This document shows, piece by piece, positions 55,656 through 64,000 of a stretch of 64,000 bases of DNA. Origin of the DNA: Clostridium liquoris (GTDB lineage Bacteria; Bacillota; Clostridia; Clostridiales; Clostridiaceae); assembly GCF_002995785.1 (NCBI RefSeq), contig NZ_PVXO01000066.1, positions 62,001 through 126,000 of the forward strand. The letters run 5' to 3'. A program made the position numbers and the translations under genes. Numbering within the stretch: the stretch's first letter is position 1; every line of letters starts with the position of its first letter. The notes under the pieces were generated by a model, which saw nothing but the letters and a program-made list of their open reading frames with translations, was not told where the DNA came from and did no database searches.

Positions 55656-55858
55656 CTCAGGTACTCCCCCTATTTTAAAATATCTGACACTCTTTCATAA
55701 TATATTTAAGCCATCAATTATTCAATTGGTAATGTTATCCTTAAATAATAAAGTAGTCATCGGATAAAAATTGATCTATAGGAATTAAATAGTGTGATAT
55801 TTACAAAATATGCTATAATTGATTGAAAGATAAATAGTAATTTAGAAAGGGGCAGCAT

Positions 55859-56044
55859 ATGGAATATTATTCACAAAAAGAACTTGAAGGTGCGTTAAAA
55901 CTCATATCTTCTACTATTAGCAAGTGTGAAAAAATGCAATTAAAATTTGAAGAGGGTACATCACAATATTCTCTTTTAAAGAACAGAATTAAGGCATTGT
56001 ATGCTTCAAAGGACTTCATAGAAAATGAAATATCGAATTTGTAG
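55859..56044 (+). CDS. Small conserved helical protein, 61 aa
   Basis: YSQKELEGALKLISSTISKC then a basic helix LLKNRIKALYASKDFIENEI. I recall similar short proteins in other Firmicutes but cannot name the family. No signal or TM. AAAGGGGCAGCAT precedes the ATG. Confidence 0.65.
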   Translation: MEYYSQKELEGALKLISSTISKCEKMQLKFEEGTSQYSLLKNRIKALYASKDFIENEISNL

Positions 56045-56086
56045 ATAAGATTTGGATAAGGACTATTTATATTTTTGAAATAAGGG

Positions 56087-56209
56087 GAAAATATTATAGA
56101 TATACAACATGTGGGAAGTACATCGATTAAGAAAGTATACGCTAAACCGACACTCGATATTGCAGTTGTATTGAAATCATTTGAAGTTATGCTGACTTCT
56201 TCATTATAA
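56087..56209 (+). pseudogene. GrpB/UPF0157-family relic
   Basis: A plus-strand frame reads IIDIQHVGSTSIKKVYAKPT then LDIAVVLKSFE. HVGSTSI..xxAKPxLDI is the GrpB nucleotidyltransferase-like signature. The frame starts without a start codon and ends at TAA 56207-56209, so only a fragment of the N-terminal part remains. Confidence 0.6.
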
Positions 56210-56305
56210 TCACAAGCATATCCTTCTCCCATATTTATCCACAAATATGTTATAATTAATTCGTACCAGTAAGATAGTAGGAATTTTTATTATAGGAGGT
56301 TAAGT

Positions 56306-56461
56306 ATGAATAAAGAGTTTTATGTTGGATGGGGAACCTTAGCACTGATTAATGCGGGGCTTGCTCAAGGTAAAAACAGATCTGGTCTTAATTGGTTTCT
56401 GCTGTCTTTGCTCCTCGGACCAATAGCAACCTTTTGTCTAGTTACATCTGATAAAAAATAA
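56306..56461 (+). CDS. Small hydrophobic protein, 51 aa
   Basis: MNKEFYVGWGTLALINAGLA, QGKNRSGLNWFLLSLLLGPI and ATFCLVTSDKK. One or two TM segments with the LLLGPIATF turn common in tiny membrane proteins. TATAGGAGGTTAAGT gives an ideal Shine-Dalgarno. A terminator lies ~60 nt downstream. Function unknown. Confidence 0.65.
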   Translation: MNKEFYVGWGTLALINAGLAQGKNRSGLNWFLLSLLLGPIATFCLVTSDKK

Positions 56462-56523
56462 AGGTTTTACATGGAATTAGTATTAGATGTTTTTATCCTA
56501 GGTGTATAACTTTATACAAAAAA

Positions 56524-56542
56524 ACACCTGCAATACAGGTGT
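56524..56542. terminator. Bidirectional terminator
   Basis: ACACCTG (56524-56530) pairs with CAGGTGT (56536-56542). TTT follows on the plus strand and T7 on the minus strand, serving the 51-aa gene and the molybdenum hydroxylase operon. Confidence 0.85.
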
Positions 56543-56573
56543 TTTCATCAAAACCTAAATATTAAAAAGCTCA

Positions 56574-57038
56574 TCACTTTGCCATAATTGATTTTATTGC
56601 ATCCTTTATTTCCTCATAACCAGTACATCTGCAAATATTGGATTGCAGCCACTGCTCTATTACATGATCATTTGCATCAGGATGTATATTAGCTAAGGCA
56701 TGACAAACCATCAAAAATCCTGATGTACAATATCCACATTGAAAGCCCCAATTATCCACAAAAGCCTTTTGTATTGGTGCATTTTCTAAACCCTCCACAG
56801 TAACTATTTTTTTACCTATTGCCTCAACTGTCAGCATTAAACAAGATTTTACAGGCCATCCATCTGCAAGAACAGTACATGCGCCGCAATCTCCATTTTC
56901 ACATCCTGGTTTAGCCCCTGTAAGCCCCAATTCGTTTCGAAGGGTATATAGTAAAATGTCTGATGGCTTTGCAGCAACTTCCCTATCTTCTCCATTTATA
57001 TTTAATGTTATTATTGATTTACCAGAGACTTTTAGCAT
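56574..57038 (-). CDS. Molybdenum hydroxylase, 2Fe-2S subunit (XdhC/CoxS-like)
   Basis: 154 residues. Plant-type ferredoxin cluster GCENGDCGACTVL with a third/fourth Cys region (SCLMLTVEA), and the second cluster FQCGYCTSGF...NICRCTGYEEI. It carries electrons between the Mo site and FAD. Last gene of the operon; GGAGGG precedes the ATG. Confidence 0.93.
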   Translation of the reverse strand: MLKVSGKSIITLNINGEDREVAAKPSDILLYTLRNELGLTGAKPGCENGDCGACTVLADGWPVKSCLMLTVEAIGKKIVTVEGLENAPIQKAFVDNWGFQCGYCTSGFLMVCHALANIHPDANDHVIEQWLQSNICRCTGYEEIKDAIKSIMAK

Positions 57039-57041
57039 TGT

Positions 57042-57872
57042 TTATCCCTCCAGCTTCTCTAAAACTTCTGTAAGCATTTTTTGCAGCATAAATTTTCTAA
57101 AGTCAGCGGATCCAGCTAGATCACTTAATATGGAATCTGGTATGTTATCTATTATATTGTTAATCTTCATGTTATTTTGCAAGCTAGTATCATTTAAATA
57201 ATCTTCAATTAAAGAAGATCTAAATGGATAGCTGCAAACTCCACTAAAAGCTATATTTATTCTATCATTATCCTTAAGTGCTGCCAGTGTAGTTAATGGA
57301 TAATCTATTTTATCACTTTTAGTTCTTTTTACATGCAGATATGGTAGTGAAAGAAAATGACTGTCTATTAATATATTTACTATAAATTCTCCATGGCTAA
57401 GCTTTATTCTTTGGTCAAATATATCACTTAATAAAACCTGCCTTCTCCCATTTGAACCTCCTATAACCACTTCACTATTGGATACTAAAAGGGGCAGCAC
57501 AGACTCCTTATATATAATTGTTCCTGATATATTTCCTCCAAGTGTAATCTTATCTTGTATAGTATGGTCTGCAATTCTTTGAACTGTTAAGCCTAGTAAT
57601 GGAAATAAATTTGCTTCGGCAATTTGTGTAAGTGTAACAGCGGAACCAATAACTAGTTTATTATCCTTTAACCCCTGAATATTACATTCAGGAATTCCTT
57701 TTATATCGATTACTGCTTCGGTGTATACATTATAAGCCCTTGACATACTTATAATTTCAGTTCCGCCACCATAATACAAAGGCTTCTTTCCTTTGCCACT
57801 TAATTCGGTATATAGCTGAATAGCTTCTTCAACGGTTTCAGGTTTATAATATTCAAAATCAAAGGGTATCAT
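57042..57872 (-). CDS. Molybdenum hydroxylase, FAD-binding subunit
   Basis: 276 residues. PLYYGGGTEIISMSR and LTQIAEANLFPLL, GNISGTIIYKESVLPLL are the FAD-binding segments of the CO-dehydrogenase/xanthine dehydrogenase medium subunit. ATG with GGGAGG; overlaps the large subunit by 14 nt. Confidence 0.92.
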   Translation of the reverse strand: MIPFDFEYYKPETVEEAIQLYTELSGKGKKPLYYGGGTEIISMSRAYNVYTEAVIDIKGIPECNIQGLKDNKLVIGSAVTLTQIAEANLFPLLGLTVQRIADHTIQDKITLGGNISGTIIYKESVLPLLVSNSEVVIGGSNGRRQVLLSDIFDQRIKLSHGEFIVNILIDSHFLSLPYLHVKRTKSDKIDYPLTTLAALKDNDRINIAFSGVCSYPFRSSLIEDYLNDTSLQNNMKINNIIDNIPDSILSDLAGSADFRKFMLQKMLTEVLEKLEG

Positions 57873-60204
57873 ATTTTCCTCCCGTCTTAGCCTTCCATAT
57901 TACCTCTGGTGTAATAGGCAGTTTATCAAATTCATAATCAGCTGCATGAGAAATAGCATTTGCAAATGCAGCTGGGATTGCTATTATTCCATGTTCAGCC
58001 AATCCACGTGCTCCAAAAGGTGCATCAATCTGAGGTGTTTCAACAAAATCAATTATATATTCTGGATTTTCACCAAATCTAATTGGCTTATAAGTTCTTA
58101 GTGTAGTGGTTTGCAACCTAGCATCATTATCATATTCAAAGGCTTCTCTAGTTGCTATGCCAAGTCCCATATTTGTTCCTCCCATTAACAGTCCCCTTGT
58201 TGTTTTAGGGTTAATTACTTTGCCTGCATCTATAACAGTAATGGCTTTTAAAAGCCTATATGTAAACTTATTAGGATCGTATTCAACCTCAACTGCTTGA
58301 GCACCCACAGTCCATGCTGGCCCAGGTTTACCTTTTCCTGTTTCTTCATCTATGTCAGTAATATGACTCATTATAAAGCTTCCCCGAGCGATTATTTGTC
58401 CGTCAACTGCAAGACCATTAGGATGTTTATATCCTCTGGCTAAATCCTTGAATGAAACATATATTTCTGGATCTTGCTTCAAATACACCCTTTCTTCTTC
58501 AACCGCTAAGTCTTCTGGTGGAGATTTCATAACAGCAGCTGCTAAGCTTTTTAACTGCCTTATAAGATCTTCAGCAGCTCTAAGAACTGCTCTACCTGCC
58601 ATAAATGTTGTCATACTTGCAACAGTTTTCCAATGTTCCGGTGAAACTTGAGTATCTACCCCCATAAATACGTGAATTCTACTCACATCCATTTTTAATT
58701 TTTCAGCAAGTATCTGAGCTAAAGTAGTCTTTGTAGATGGTCCAATTTCAACTGCACCGGTGTTAAGATTTATGCTTCCATCTGTATTAAAAGTGAGAAA
58801 TGCTCCAGAAACAGCATCCGCAGGCGAATCAGATGTTTTCCAAAAACATCCCATTCCTTTTGCCTTTATCATACCATCCTCTGTTTTTATTACCTGACCC
58901 TCATCCCATTTTGCTAATTCCTTTAATTTTGTCAAACAATCTTCCAGTTTACCTATATTACTTAAAGTTGTTTTTACTTGTGTTGGTGTATACTGACCAG
59001 GTTTTATAGCATTTCTAATTCTTAATTCTAATGGATCAATTCCAAGCTCTGCTGCTAACTTATCCATCATTCTCTCCATGCAGAAAGTATACTCCGTATG
59101 ACCAAATCCACGATAGGATGTAACATATGTATGATTAGTATAAACGCATATTGAATCACACCATATATTTTCAATATTATATGGTCCGGAACAATCTACC
59201 GCCATAGACTTAGCCATACGTGGACCAGTATCTGTATAAGCCCCGCTATCAACCATATATTTAGCTTCAAGGACTTTAATTATTCCATCTTTTGTTGCAC
59301 CTAGTTTTAAATTTGCCTCAATCCCAATTCTACATGGTGAGGTTTTAATATCCTCTTCTCTTGAATTGGCTATAGTAACTAATCTGCCATTAACAGCCTT
59401 AGAAGCAAGATATGCAATAAACTCCAGCTGAACAGCTGCCTTGCCCCCAAATCCTCCGCCTACAAATGGTACTTTAACAATTATATTTCCTTCTGGTATA
59501 TTATAAATCTTACTTAGACGCCTTTTAACAGAATAGGGAGCTTGCGAAGAAGTATAGATTATTATCCTTCCGTCAGGCATAATTTGTGCTCTCACATTTC
59601 GAGTTTCCATTGCTATATGGTCTGACTGTGGAATGGAAAAGCTCCCACTTACTATAACTTCACTTTCTGCCCATGCTTTTACCGCATCACCTTTTCTTAT
59701 TTTAATTCTGTCTGAAATATTAGTATTTAGCTCAGGATACACATCCTCCACTGTATGTTTATACTGAGCTATATCTTCATGTATAAGGGTGGCGCCTGGC
59801 TTCAAGGCTTCACTTATTGAGTTAACAACAGGTAAAGGCTCATATTCTACATTTATTAGCTTTAAAGCCTTCATTGCTTCCTGCTCGCTGTTTGCAATTA
59901 CAACTGCAACAGGCTCGCCATAATAACGAACCTTATCTCTTGCTATTGGAGGTCTGTCTTCTATTACTGATCCAGTAAGCACGGGAAAATAATCTCCTGT
60001 TATTACCGCTTGAACTCCTGGAAACCTTTGGGCTTCAGATACATCTATTGATTTAATTTTTGCATGTGCGTACCGACTTGTAAGCATTTTAGCATGTAAA
60101 ATACCAGGAAGCTGTGTATCATCAGTATATTTTGCTGCTCCTGTGACTTTATCAAAAGCTTCTTTTCTTGGTATACTTATACCAATTCCAATTGTATCAC
60201 TCAA
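57859..60204 (-). CDS. Molybdenum hydroxylase, molybdopterin-binding large subunit
   Basis: 781 residues of the xanthine dehydrogenase / aldehyde oxidase large-subunit family. GGGFGGKAAVQLEF and SYRGFGHTEYTF line the Mo pocket, and the GARGLAEHG segment carries the catalytic Glu near the C-terminus. Substrate unknown; purine or aldehyde hydroxylation is possible. In clostridia related enzymes can carry labile selenium, and sel genes are nearby, but nothing here proves it. TTG start (60202-60204) with AAGGGGG. No maturation (XdhC-chaperone) gene is adjacent. Confidence 0.92.
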   Translation of the reverse strand: MSDTIGIGISIPRKEAFDKVTGAAKYTDDTQLPGILHAKMLTSRYAHAKIKSIDVSEAQRFPGVQAVITGDYFPVLTGSVIEDRPPIARDKVRYYGEPVAVVIANSEQEAMKALKLINVEYEPLPVVNSISEALKPGATLIHEDIAQYKHTVEDVYPELNTNISDRIKIRKGDAVKAWAESEVIVSGSFSIPQSDHIAMETRNVRAQIMPDGRIIIYTSSQAPYSVKRRLSKIYNIPEGNIIVKVPFVGGGFGGKAAVQLEFIAYLASKAVNGRLVTIANSREEDIKTSPCRIGIEANLKLGATKDGIIKVLEAKYMVDSGAYTDTGPRMAKSMAVDCSGPYNIENIWCDSICVYTNHTYVTSYRGFGHTEYTFCMERMMDKLAAELGIDPLELRIRNAIKPGQYTPTQVKTTLSNIGKLEDCLTKLKELAKWDEGQVIKTEDGMIKAKGMGCFWKTSDSPADAVSGAFLTFNTDGSINLNTGAVEIGPSTKTTLAQILAEKLKMDVSRIHVFMGVDTQVSPEHWKTVASMTTFMAGRAVLRAAEDLIRQLKSLAAAVMKSPPEDLAVEEERVYLKQDPEIYVSFKDLARGYKHPNGLAVDGQIIARGSFIMSHITDIDEETGKGKPGPAWTVGAQAVEVEYDPNKFTYRLLKAITVIDAGKVINPKTTRGLLMGGTNMGLGIATREAFEYDNDARLQTTTLRTYKPIRFGENPEYIIDFVETPQIDAPFGARGLAEHGIIAIPAAFANAISHAADYEFDKLPITPEVIWKAKTGGKYDTL

Positions 60205-60331
60205 ATATTTCTACCCCCTTGAAAAAAATATGTATTAGCTCATATTTAAACTATAAATTTATTTTTCACATATATTCCATAATTTATTCATGCCAAAGGA
60301 AATCATATTCCAGCTATGTATATATTAAGAC

Positions 60332-60364
60332 AAATTAGGGACAGGATGAACCCGCCCCTAATTT
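60332..60364 (-). terminator. Terminator of the lectin gene
   Basis: AAATTAGGG (60332-60340) pairs with CCCTAATTT (60356-60364), overlapping the stop codon. The U-tract on the minus strand is interrupted. Confidence 0.5.
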
Positions 60365-61356
60365 CTATAAATATGCCACATTGCATTGTTTCTACCTCTA
60401 GCAAATACATCAGTTCTATTTGGTCCCCAAGATACTGCTGCGGGTTCCGATGTTATATTTCCTCCAAGCCCCCACCAGTTACTCCAACGAGATCCATTCC
60501 ATGACATAGTAATCAATTGATTGTTCAATCCTCTAGCAAATACCTCAAGCCTGTTAGATCTTCTAGAAGAAACTGCAGGACCTGAAGTTAATCTTCCGCC
60601 AAGATCTTCCCATCTGCTCCAACGTGAGCCATTCCACCATAAATGATATAGACGATTACCTTGACCACGCGCAAATACGTCAATCCTATTGTTTCCCCAT
60701 GAAACAGCAGCTGGTGAAGATGTTAGCCTTCCTCCAAGGCTTTCCCAATTGCTCCATCGAGATCCATTCCACCATATATGCCAAAGAGCATTATCTGTAC
60801 CTCGTACAAAAGTATCAAGCCTGTTAGGTGCCCATGATGAAACAGCAGGTGAAGAAGTTAAGGCACCACCTAGACTTTCCCAACTGCTCCAGCGAGAACC
60901 GTTCCAGAATATATGCCACATAGCATTATCTGTACCTCGTGCAAATACATCAATCCTATTGTTTCCCCATGAAACGGCAGCTGGTGAAGATGTCAAGCTT
61001 CCTCCAAGGCTTTCCCAATTGCTCCATCGAGATCCATTCCACCATCTATGCCAAAGAGCATTATCCGTACCTCGTACAAAAGTATCAAGCCTGTTAGGTG
61101 CCCATGACGAAGCAGCAGGAGCTGAAGTTAAAACTCCACCAAGATCCTCCCAACGACTCCACCCGCCGCCAGGAAAAGGAAGGACAATTATATTTCCTAT
61201 ATTAGATCCTTGTGGATTATTAAAGCTGCGATTAACCGTTTCTCCATGTATATCTGCTTCTTTCAAGTTATGAATACTTCTCATTTCCTCATTTAAATAT
61301 GGACAATTAAATTGGTGCATACAGTAAGTACAATAAAAAAAATCATTATTATACAT
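60358..61356 (-). CDS. PLL-type beta-propeller lectin-like protein
   Basis: 332 residues. The N-terminal ~70 residues contain [13 protein letters not shown] and no clear signal peptide. Then come about six tandem 45-residue blades, each with [23 protein letters not shown]-(I/L)-D-(V/T)-F-x-R-G and N-A-(L/M)-W-H. This is the repeat type of the Photorhabdus PLL / fucose-binding seven-bladed lectins. Blades alternate A-B-A-B and the pairs are nearly identical at DNA level 270 bp apart. ATG 61354-61356 has ATAAGGAGG. Confidence 0.85.
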   Translation of the reverse strand: MYNNDFFYCTYCMHQFNCPYLNEEMRSIHNLKEADIHGETVNRSFNNPQGSNIGNIIVLPFPGGGWSRWEDLGGVLTSAPAASSWAPNRLDTFVRGTDNALWHRWWNGSRWSNWESLGGSLTSSPAAVSWGNNRIDVFARGTDNAMWHIFWNGSRWSSWESLGGALTSSPAVSSWAPNRLDTFVRGTDNALWHIWWNGSRWSNWESLGGRLTSSPAAVSWGNNRIDVFARGQGNRLYHLWWNGSRWSRWEDLGGRLTSGPAVSSRRSNRLEVFARGLNNQLITMSWNGSRWSNWWGLGGNITSEPAAVSWGPNRTDVFARGRNNAMWHIYRN

Positions 61357-61531
61357 TGAAAACCTCCTTATATTTTTGTTTCTGCTTAAGACCTCACAAT
61401 TATATTTTATGATTGAAATCACAAAGTGTTACAATAACAAAAATATCAATAGTGTAATTTAATAGCTTACTGTAACATTTTTAACAAAAAATACATAATA
61501 TATAAAAAACTTATAATAAAAAGGAGCTATT

Positions 61532-62257
61532 ATGCATAATTATTATTTTCGTGCTGATATAATATATCCAAGCATTGTGTCTTACGCACGTGGAGATGTA
61601 AATGGTGATAATATACCTGATAATGTATATTTAACTGGTATAAAGACACCCTCTAGTCCATTTACTCAAAATATTACGCTTATAATACAGGATGGATTTA
61701 CAGGCAGATTTACTAGAATACCACTAAAAGAAAATACAGGATATAACCCTAATGTATTTTTAATGGATTTTACTGGAGATGGGATAGATGATATTCTAAT
61801 AAGCATTGATACAGGCGGCAGCGGTGCAATTATGTACCATTACATTTATTCCTTTGTGGGAAATAAACCGCAATTATTGTTTGATTTTGATGTGTACAAT
61901 AATCAATACACATATGATGTTACTTATAAGAATAACTACAAAGTTGAAGTTATCAGCAATAAAAATAATAAAAAGTATATTATAGACATATCTAATAAAG
62001 GATCAGATTACTTAAATGAAATATACGATGAAAACGGAAATCTTAAGGAGCCAATTACTGGATTTGTAAACCCTCTAAGTGGATTGTATCCTGTAGATTT
62101 TGATTACGACAAAGTATATGAACTATTGGCCTATCAAAAAATAGCTGGAAGATATAATGCAGATTCTTTGGGATATGTTTTAAATACTTTGAAATGGGAA
62201 AATAATATGTTTGTTTTAGATAATCAATTTGTAGCTATTTGGGGTTCAGAATTATAA
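61532..62257 (+). CDS. FG-GAP / VCBS-repeat protein with calcium-type loops
   Basis: 241 residues. Two loops, DVNGDNIPDNVYL and DFTGDGIDDILIS, match the D-x-D/N-G-D-G-x-x-D calcium-binding loops of FG-GAP repeats. No signal peptide and no TM helix. AAAAAGGAGC precedes the ATG. Divergent from the lectin gene, and the two could share a regulatory region. Confidence 0.75.
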   Translation: MHNYYFRADIIYPSIVSYARGDVNGDNIPDNVYLTGIKTPSSPFTQNITLIIQDGFTGRFTRIPLKENTGYNPNVFLMDFTGDGIDDILISIDTGGSGAIMYHYIYSFVGNKPQLLFDFDVYNNQYTYDVTYKNNYKVEVISNKNNKKYIIDISNKGSDYLNEIYDENGNLKEPITGFVNPLSGLYPVDFDYDKVYELLAYQKIAGRYNADSLGYVLNTLKWENNMFVLDNQFVAIWGSEL

Positions 62258-62289
62258 ATTTTCATATTATTTTTAGATCTTAATAAAAA

Positions 62290-62310
62290 GGAGTGTTGCT
62301 ATAACACTCC
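62290..62310. terminator. Bidirectional terminator
   Basis: GGAGTGTT (62290-62297) pairs with AACACTCC (62303-62310), then CTTTTAATAATTTTTT on the plus strand. Lies between convergent genes. Confidence 0.75.
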
Positions 62311-62339
62311 CTTTTAATAATTTTTTGTTTATCCAATAT

Positions 62340-62828
62340 TTAACTACATGGTGAAGTATAGTTAGCTATTACTTTAACATTTACATCCATTGGTGAACAT
62401 AAATCACTAACAGGAAGTATGAATGTAAAAGCTCTTCTTACATCTATACAATGTCCTGGATCTGGGCATCCGCAGTTAATACTCTTATTTTCAGTAATTA
62501 CATTTCCGCTTTCTGTTCCCAGGGTTCTATCTTTCATTGCTATAAAGGTATCTGATTTATAAGCTAATATTCTTCCTGATCTATCTGTTACTATGCATCC
62601 TAATGTTATTTCTTTTCCTGGGCAAACATTTACTACTACTACCCTTACCCTTAACAATCTAGACACATCTTCAAGACTAGGATCTAGTGTAACAGTTCTG
62701 CAAAGCTCACAAGCATTAAAGTGTACATTTGCACTAGCTGAAGATCCATCCCCTTGATAAAAGCTTAATAATTCATAATTTTTATCTACTATTTCTTTAG
62801 TATCCTTAGTATACTCAATTTTACTCAT
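62340..62828 (-). CDS. Cys-rich beta protein, 162 aa
   Basis: Contains HFNACELCRTVTLDP, VVVVNVCPGKEITLGCIVTD, INCGCPDPGHCIDVRRAFTF and a C-terminal NYTSPCS. Ten Cys or so, no signal peptide; probably a disulfide- or metal-stabilised shell/coat component given the SPOCS neighbours (inference). Not recognised. GGGGGTGC precedes the ATG. Confidence 0.7.
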   Translation of the reverse strand: MSKIEYTKDTKEIVDKNYELLSFYQGDGSSASANVHFNACELCRTVTLDPSLEDVSRLLRVRVVVVNVCPGKEITLGCIVTDRSGRILAYKSDTFIAMKDRTLGTESGNVITENKSINCGCPDPGHCIDVRRAFTFILPVSDLCSPMDVNVKVIANYTSPCS

Positions 62829-62910
62829 TCATAGCACCCCCATTTTTTAAATGTATTGTTTTATTACATCTTTATTACATTATATTAAGGGGTACGATTA
62901 TTTGTTACCA

Positions 62911-63531
62911 CTATTTCCATCCTGATTCAAAATATTGTCCTTTCATATTCATATCGTATTCAATTTCTATATCCACATCATTATTTTTAACAGGCATACT
63001 GAGTTTTGTAGTTTCTTCTCTAGGCTTATCAATTTTATTTATCTTTTCTCTCTTAGGTATGACCTCTACTTCTTCATATTTGTTTATATTGCTGGTATAA
63101 ATAGGGCATACTAATAATAAAAGTGAAATAAAAAAGCCTGTATTATTTTCTTCGGTTACAATAGCATCCTCAATAAAAACTTTAGTAGTTATATCTCTAT
63201 TGCTTGTATTATTTATTGGCAATGAACATGAGAAATGTTTATAGAATTCTATAGTATTAATAGGTTTAGATGCCTCATCAGCAACATAAACTATTTTTGT
63301 TGTTATAATGCCATGAAGAAAAGCTTTATTTTCTCCTTGAGTATATATTACCTTATTTTCTACTACTTCCGTATCAAAATAAACTTGCAGAGGAGTTTCA
63401 ACTTTAGGCATGTGTTCTGATAAACTAATTCCAAAGGTTTCACATATTTCTTTACGCGGATACTGTAAATCATAAGAATTTAAATTTTCCTGAGTAATAA
63501 CACCTGATATTTCTATATCATTAACTTTCAT
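62911..63531 (-). CDS. SPOCS (DUF3794) domain protein, 206 aa
   Basis: The core reads YTQGENKAFLHGIITTKIVY, VADEASKPINTIEFYKHFSC, a SPOCS-type segment. A charged C-terminal tail (IPKREKINKIDKPREE) follows. SPOCS domains occur in SipL and other clostridial spore-coat assembly proteins. AAAAGGAG precedes the ATG; the next SPOCS gene lies 60 nt upstream. Confidence 0.75.
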   Translation of the reverse strand: MKVNDIEISGVITQENLNSYDLQYPRKEICETFGISLSEHMPKVETPLQVYFDTEVVENKVIYTQGENKAFLHGIITTKIVYVADEASKPINTIEFYKHFSCSLPINNTSNRDITTKVFIEDAIVTEENNTGFFISLLLLVCPIYTSNINKYEEVEVIPKREKINKIDKPREETTKLSMPVKNNDVDIEIEYDMNMKGQYFESGWK

Positions 63532-63590
63532 ATTTTACTCCTTTTCATTATAATTACTAAAAATTTAATACTAATATTTTTTTATTAACA

Positions 63591-64000
63591 TTATAAAACT
63601 ACTGGAGCTACATATACCCTTGTTTCCAATATTAATTGTTTTGGATCTAATATTTTTAATTGCAATTTATCCACTGGTACATAAACATTTTTTACTTTAA
63701 TGTCATTATAATTATATGATAGCTCTGTTGAAAAAGGTATTTTATACTTCAATTCATGAACTTCTTTATCCGAATCACTTGCTAGATAGTTAATATCTAT
63801 ATTCCTAAAACCTATAATATTTACCTTACAGCCTTTATCTAGCTTTGTTTTTTTAAATGTTTTTATACTAATTCCTATGTTTACACTTAATATCTTAGAT
63901 ACCTCATAAGGCATATATGATAACCTAAGAATATTACTTTGTTCTATCTTTGAATGAGGAATATTCCTTAAGTTCCTAGAAACCTTTTCTGAAGCTGTCA
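63591..64000 (-). CDS. SPOCS (DUF3794) domain protein (5' end beyond window)
   Basis: The frame is open from the right edge; the internal ATG at 63912-63914 is not the start, since 28 coding-like codons (VSRNLRNIPHSKIEQSNILR) precede it. VNIIGFRNIDINYLASDSD and YKIPFSTELSYNYND are SPOCS-like. Tandem with the 62911 gene. Confidence 0.7.
   Translation of the reverse strand, partial: TASEKVSRNLRNIPHSKIEQSNILRLSYMPYEVSKILSVNIGISIKTFKKTKLDKGCKVNIIGFRNIDINYLASDSDKEVHELKYKIPFSTELSYNYNDIKVKNVYVPVDKLQLKILDPKQLILETRVYVAPVVL

Noticed and set aside
60689-61273. 194-codon plus-strand frame antisense to the lectin
   Set aside because: Open only because of the repeated codon pattern of the blades; the sense frame has the lectin motifs and Shine-Dalgarno.

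Overview
The window is low-GC, AT-rich DNA from a spore-forming Firmicute, almost certainly a Clostridium. The gene order fits the C. botulinum / C. sporogenes type of chromosome. Evidence includes a selenocysteine locus, a Spo0E-like peptide, a SpoIVF-like protease pair next to rplU-prp-rpmA, SPOCS (DUF3794) spore proteins, a c-di-AMP riboswitch in front of an NlpC/P60 hydrolase, and frequent TTG/GTG starts behind strong Shine-Dalgarno sites. Species assignment is inference. Most genes lie on the minus strand.

Layout. 1-7.4 kb: end of a glycogen operon (glgD, glgC), a PAP2-type membrane phosphatase, lipoate ligase plus a lipoyl-domain dihydrolipoamide dehydrogenase, a MarR regulator, dUTPase, one unknown gene and a small Spo0E-like gene. 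7.4-9.8 kb: a decayed accessory patch with an IS91-type transposase remnant, a broken gene of unknown family and a small membrane protein. 9.8-16.3 kb: the selenocysteine cassette selD-selA-selB-selC. Here selD carries an in-frame UGA(Sec) with a bSECIS-like hairpin, and is also split by a 1.9-kb IStron (group I intron plus tnpB).

16.3-41.1 kb: housekeeping genes in the order typical of Clostridia. After comEA and dacF come three groups. The first is rluD, an LCP ligase, yqeK, nadD, yhbY, obg, a Spo0B-like gene, and rpmA-prp-rplU with an L21 leader. The second is an RNase G, a radical-SAM pair and the M50/M23 pair. The third is mgsA, rodA, minEDC, mrdA, mreDCB, radC and maf, for septum placement and cell shape. 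41.3-53.3 kb: a SPOR-domain protein, an NlpC/P60 hydrolase with c-di-AMP riboswitch, LUD and GNAT proteins, recQ, a formimidoylglutamase-like gene, a 6S-like RNA beside tRNA-Leu(GAG), a lytic transglycosylase, coaE, polA and aroC.

53.3-64 kb: more accessory material. It holds a Cys-rich protein, tRNA-Leu(CAA), a PC4/YdbC protein, a frameshifted cell-wall-binding/HI0074 chimera, small ORFs and a GrpB relic. It continues with a three-subunit molybdenum hydroxylase, a beta-propeller lectin with very recent internal duplication, an FG-GAP protein, and Cys-rich and SPOCS proteins.

The most striking feature is selD. A full-length selenophosphate synthetase should need both UGA recoding and excision of a transposon-borne group I intron. 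The two exons join in frame to give a product of the usual SelD length.
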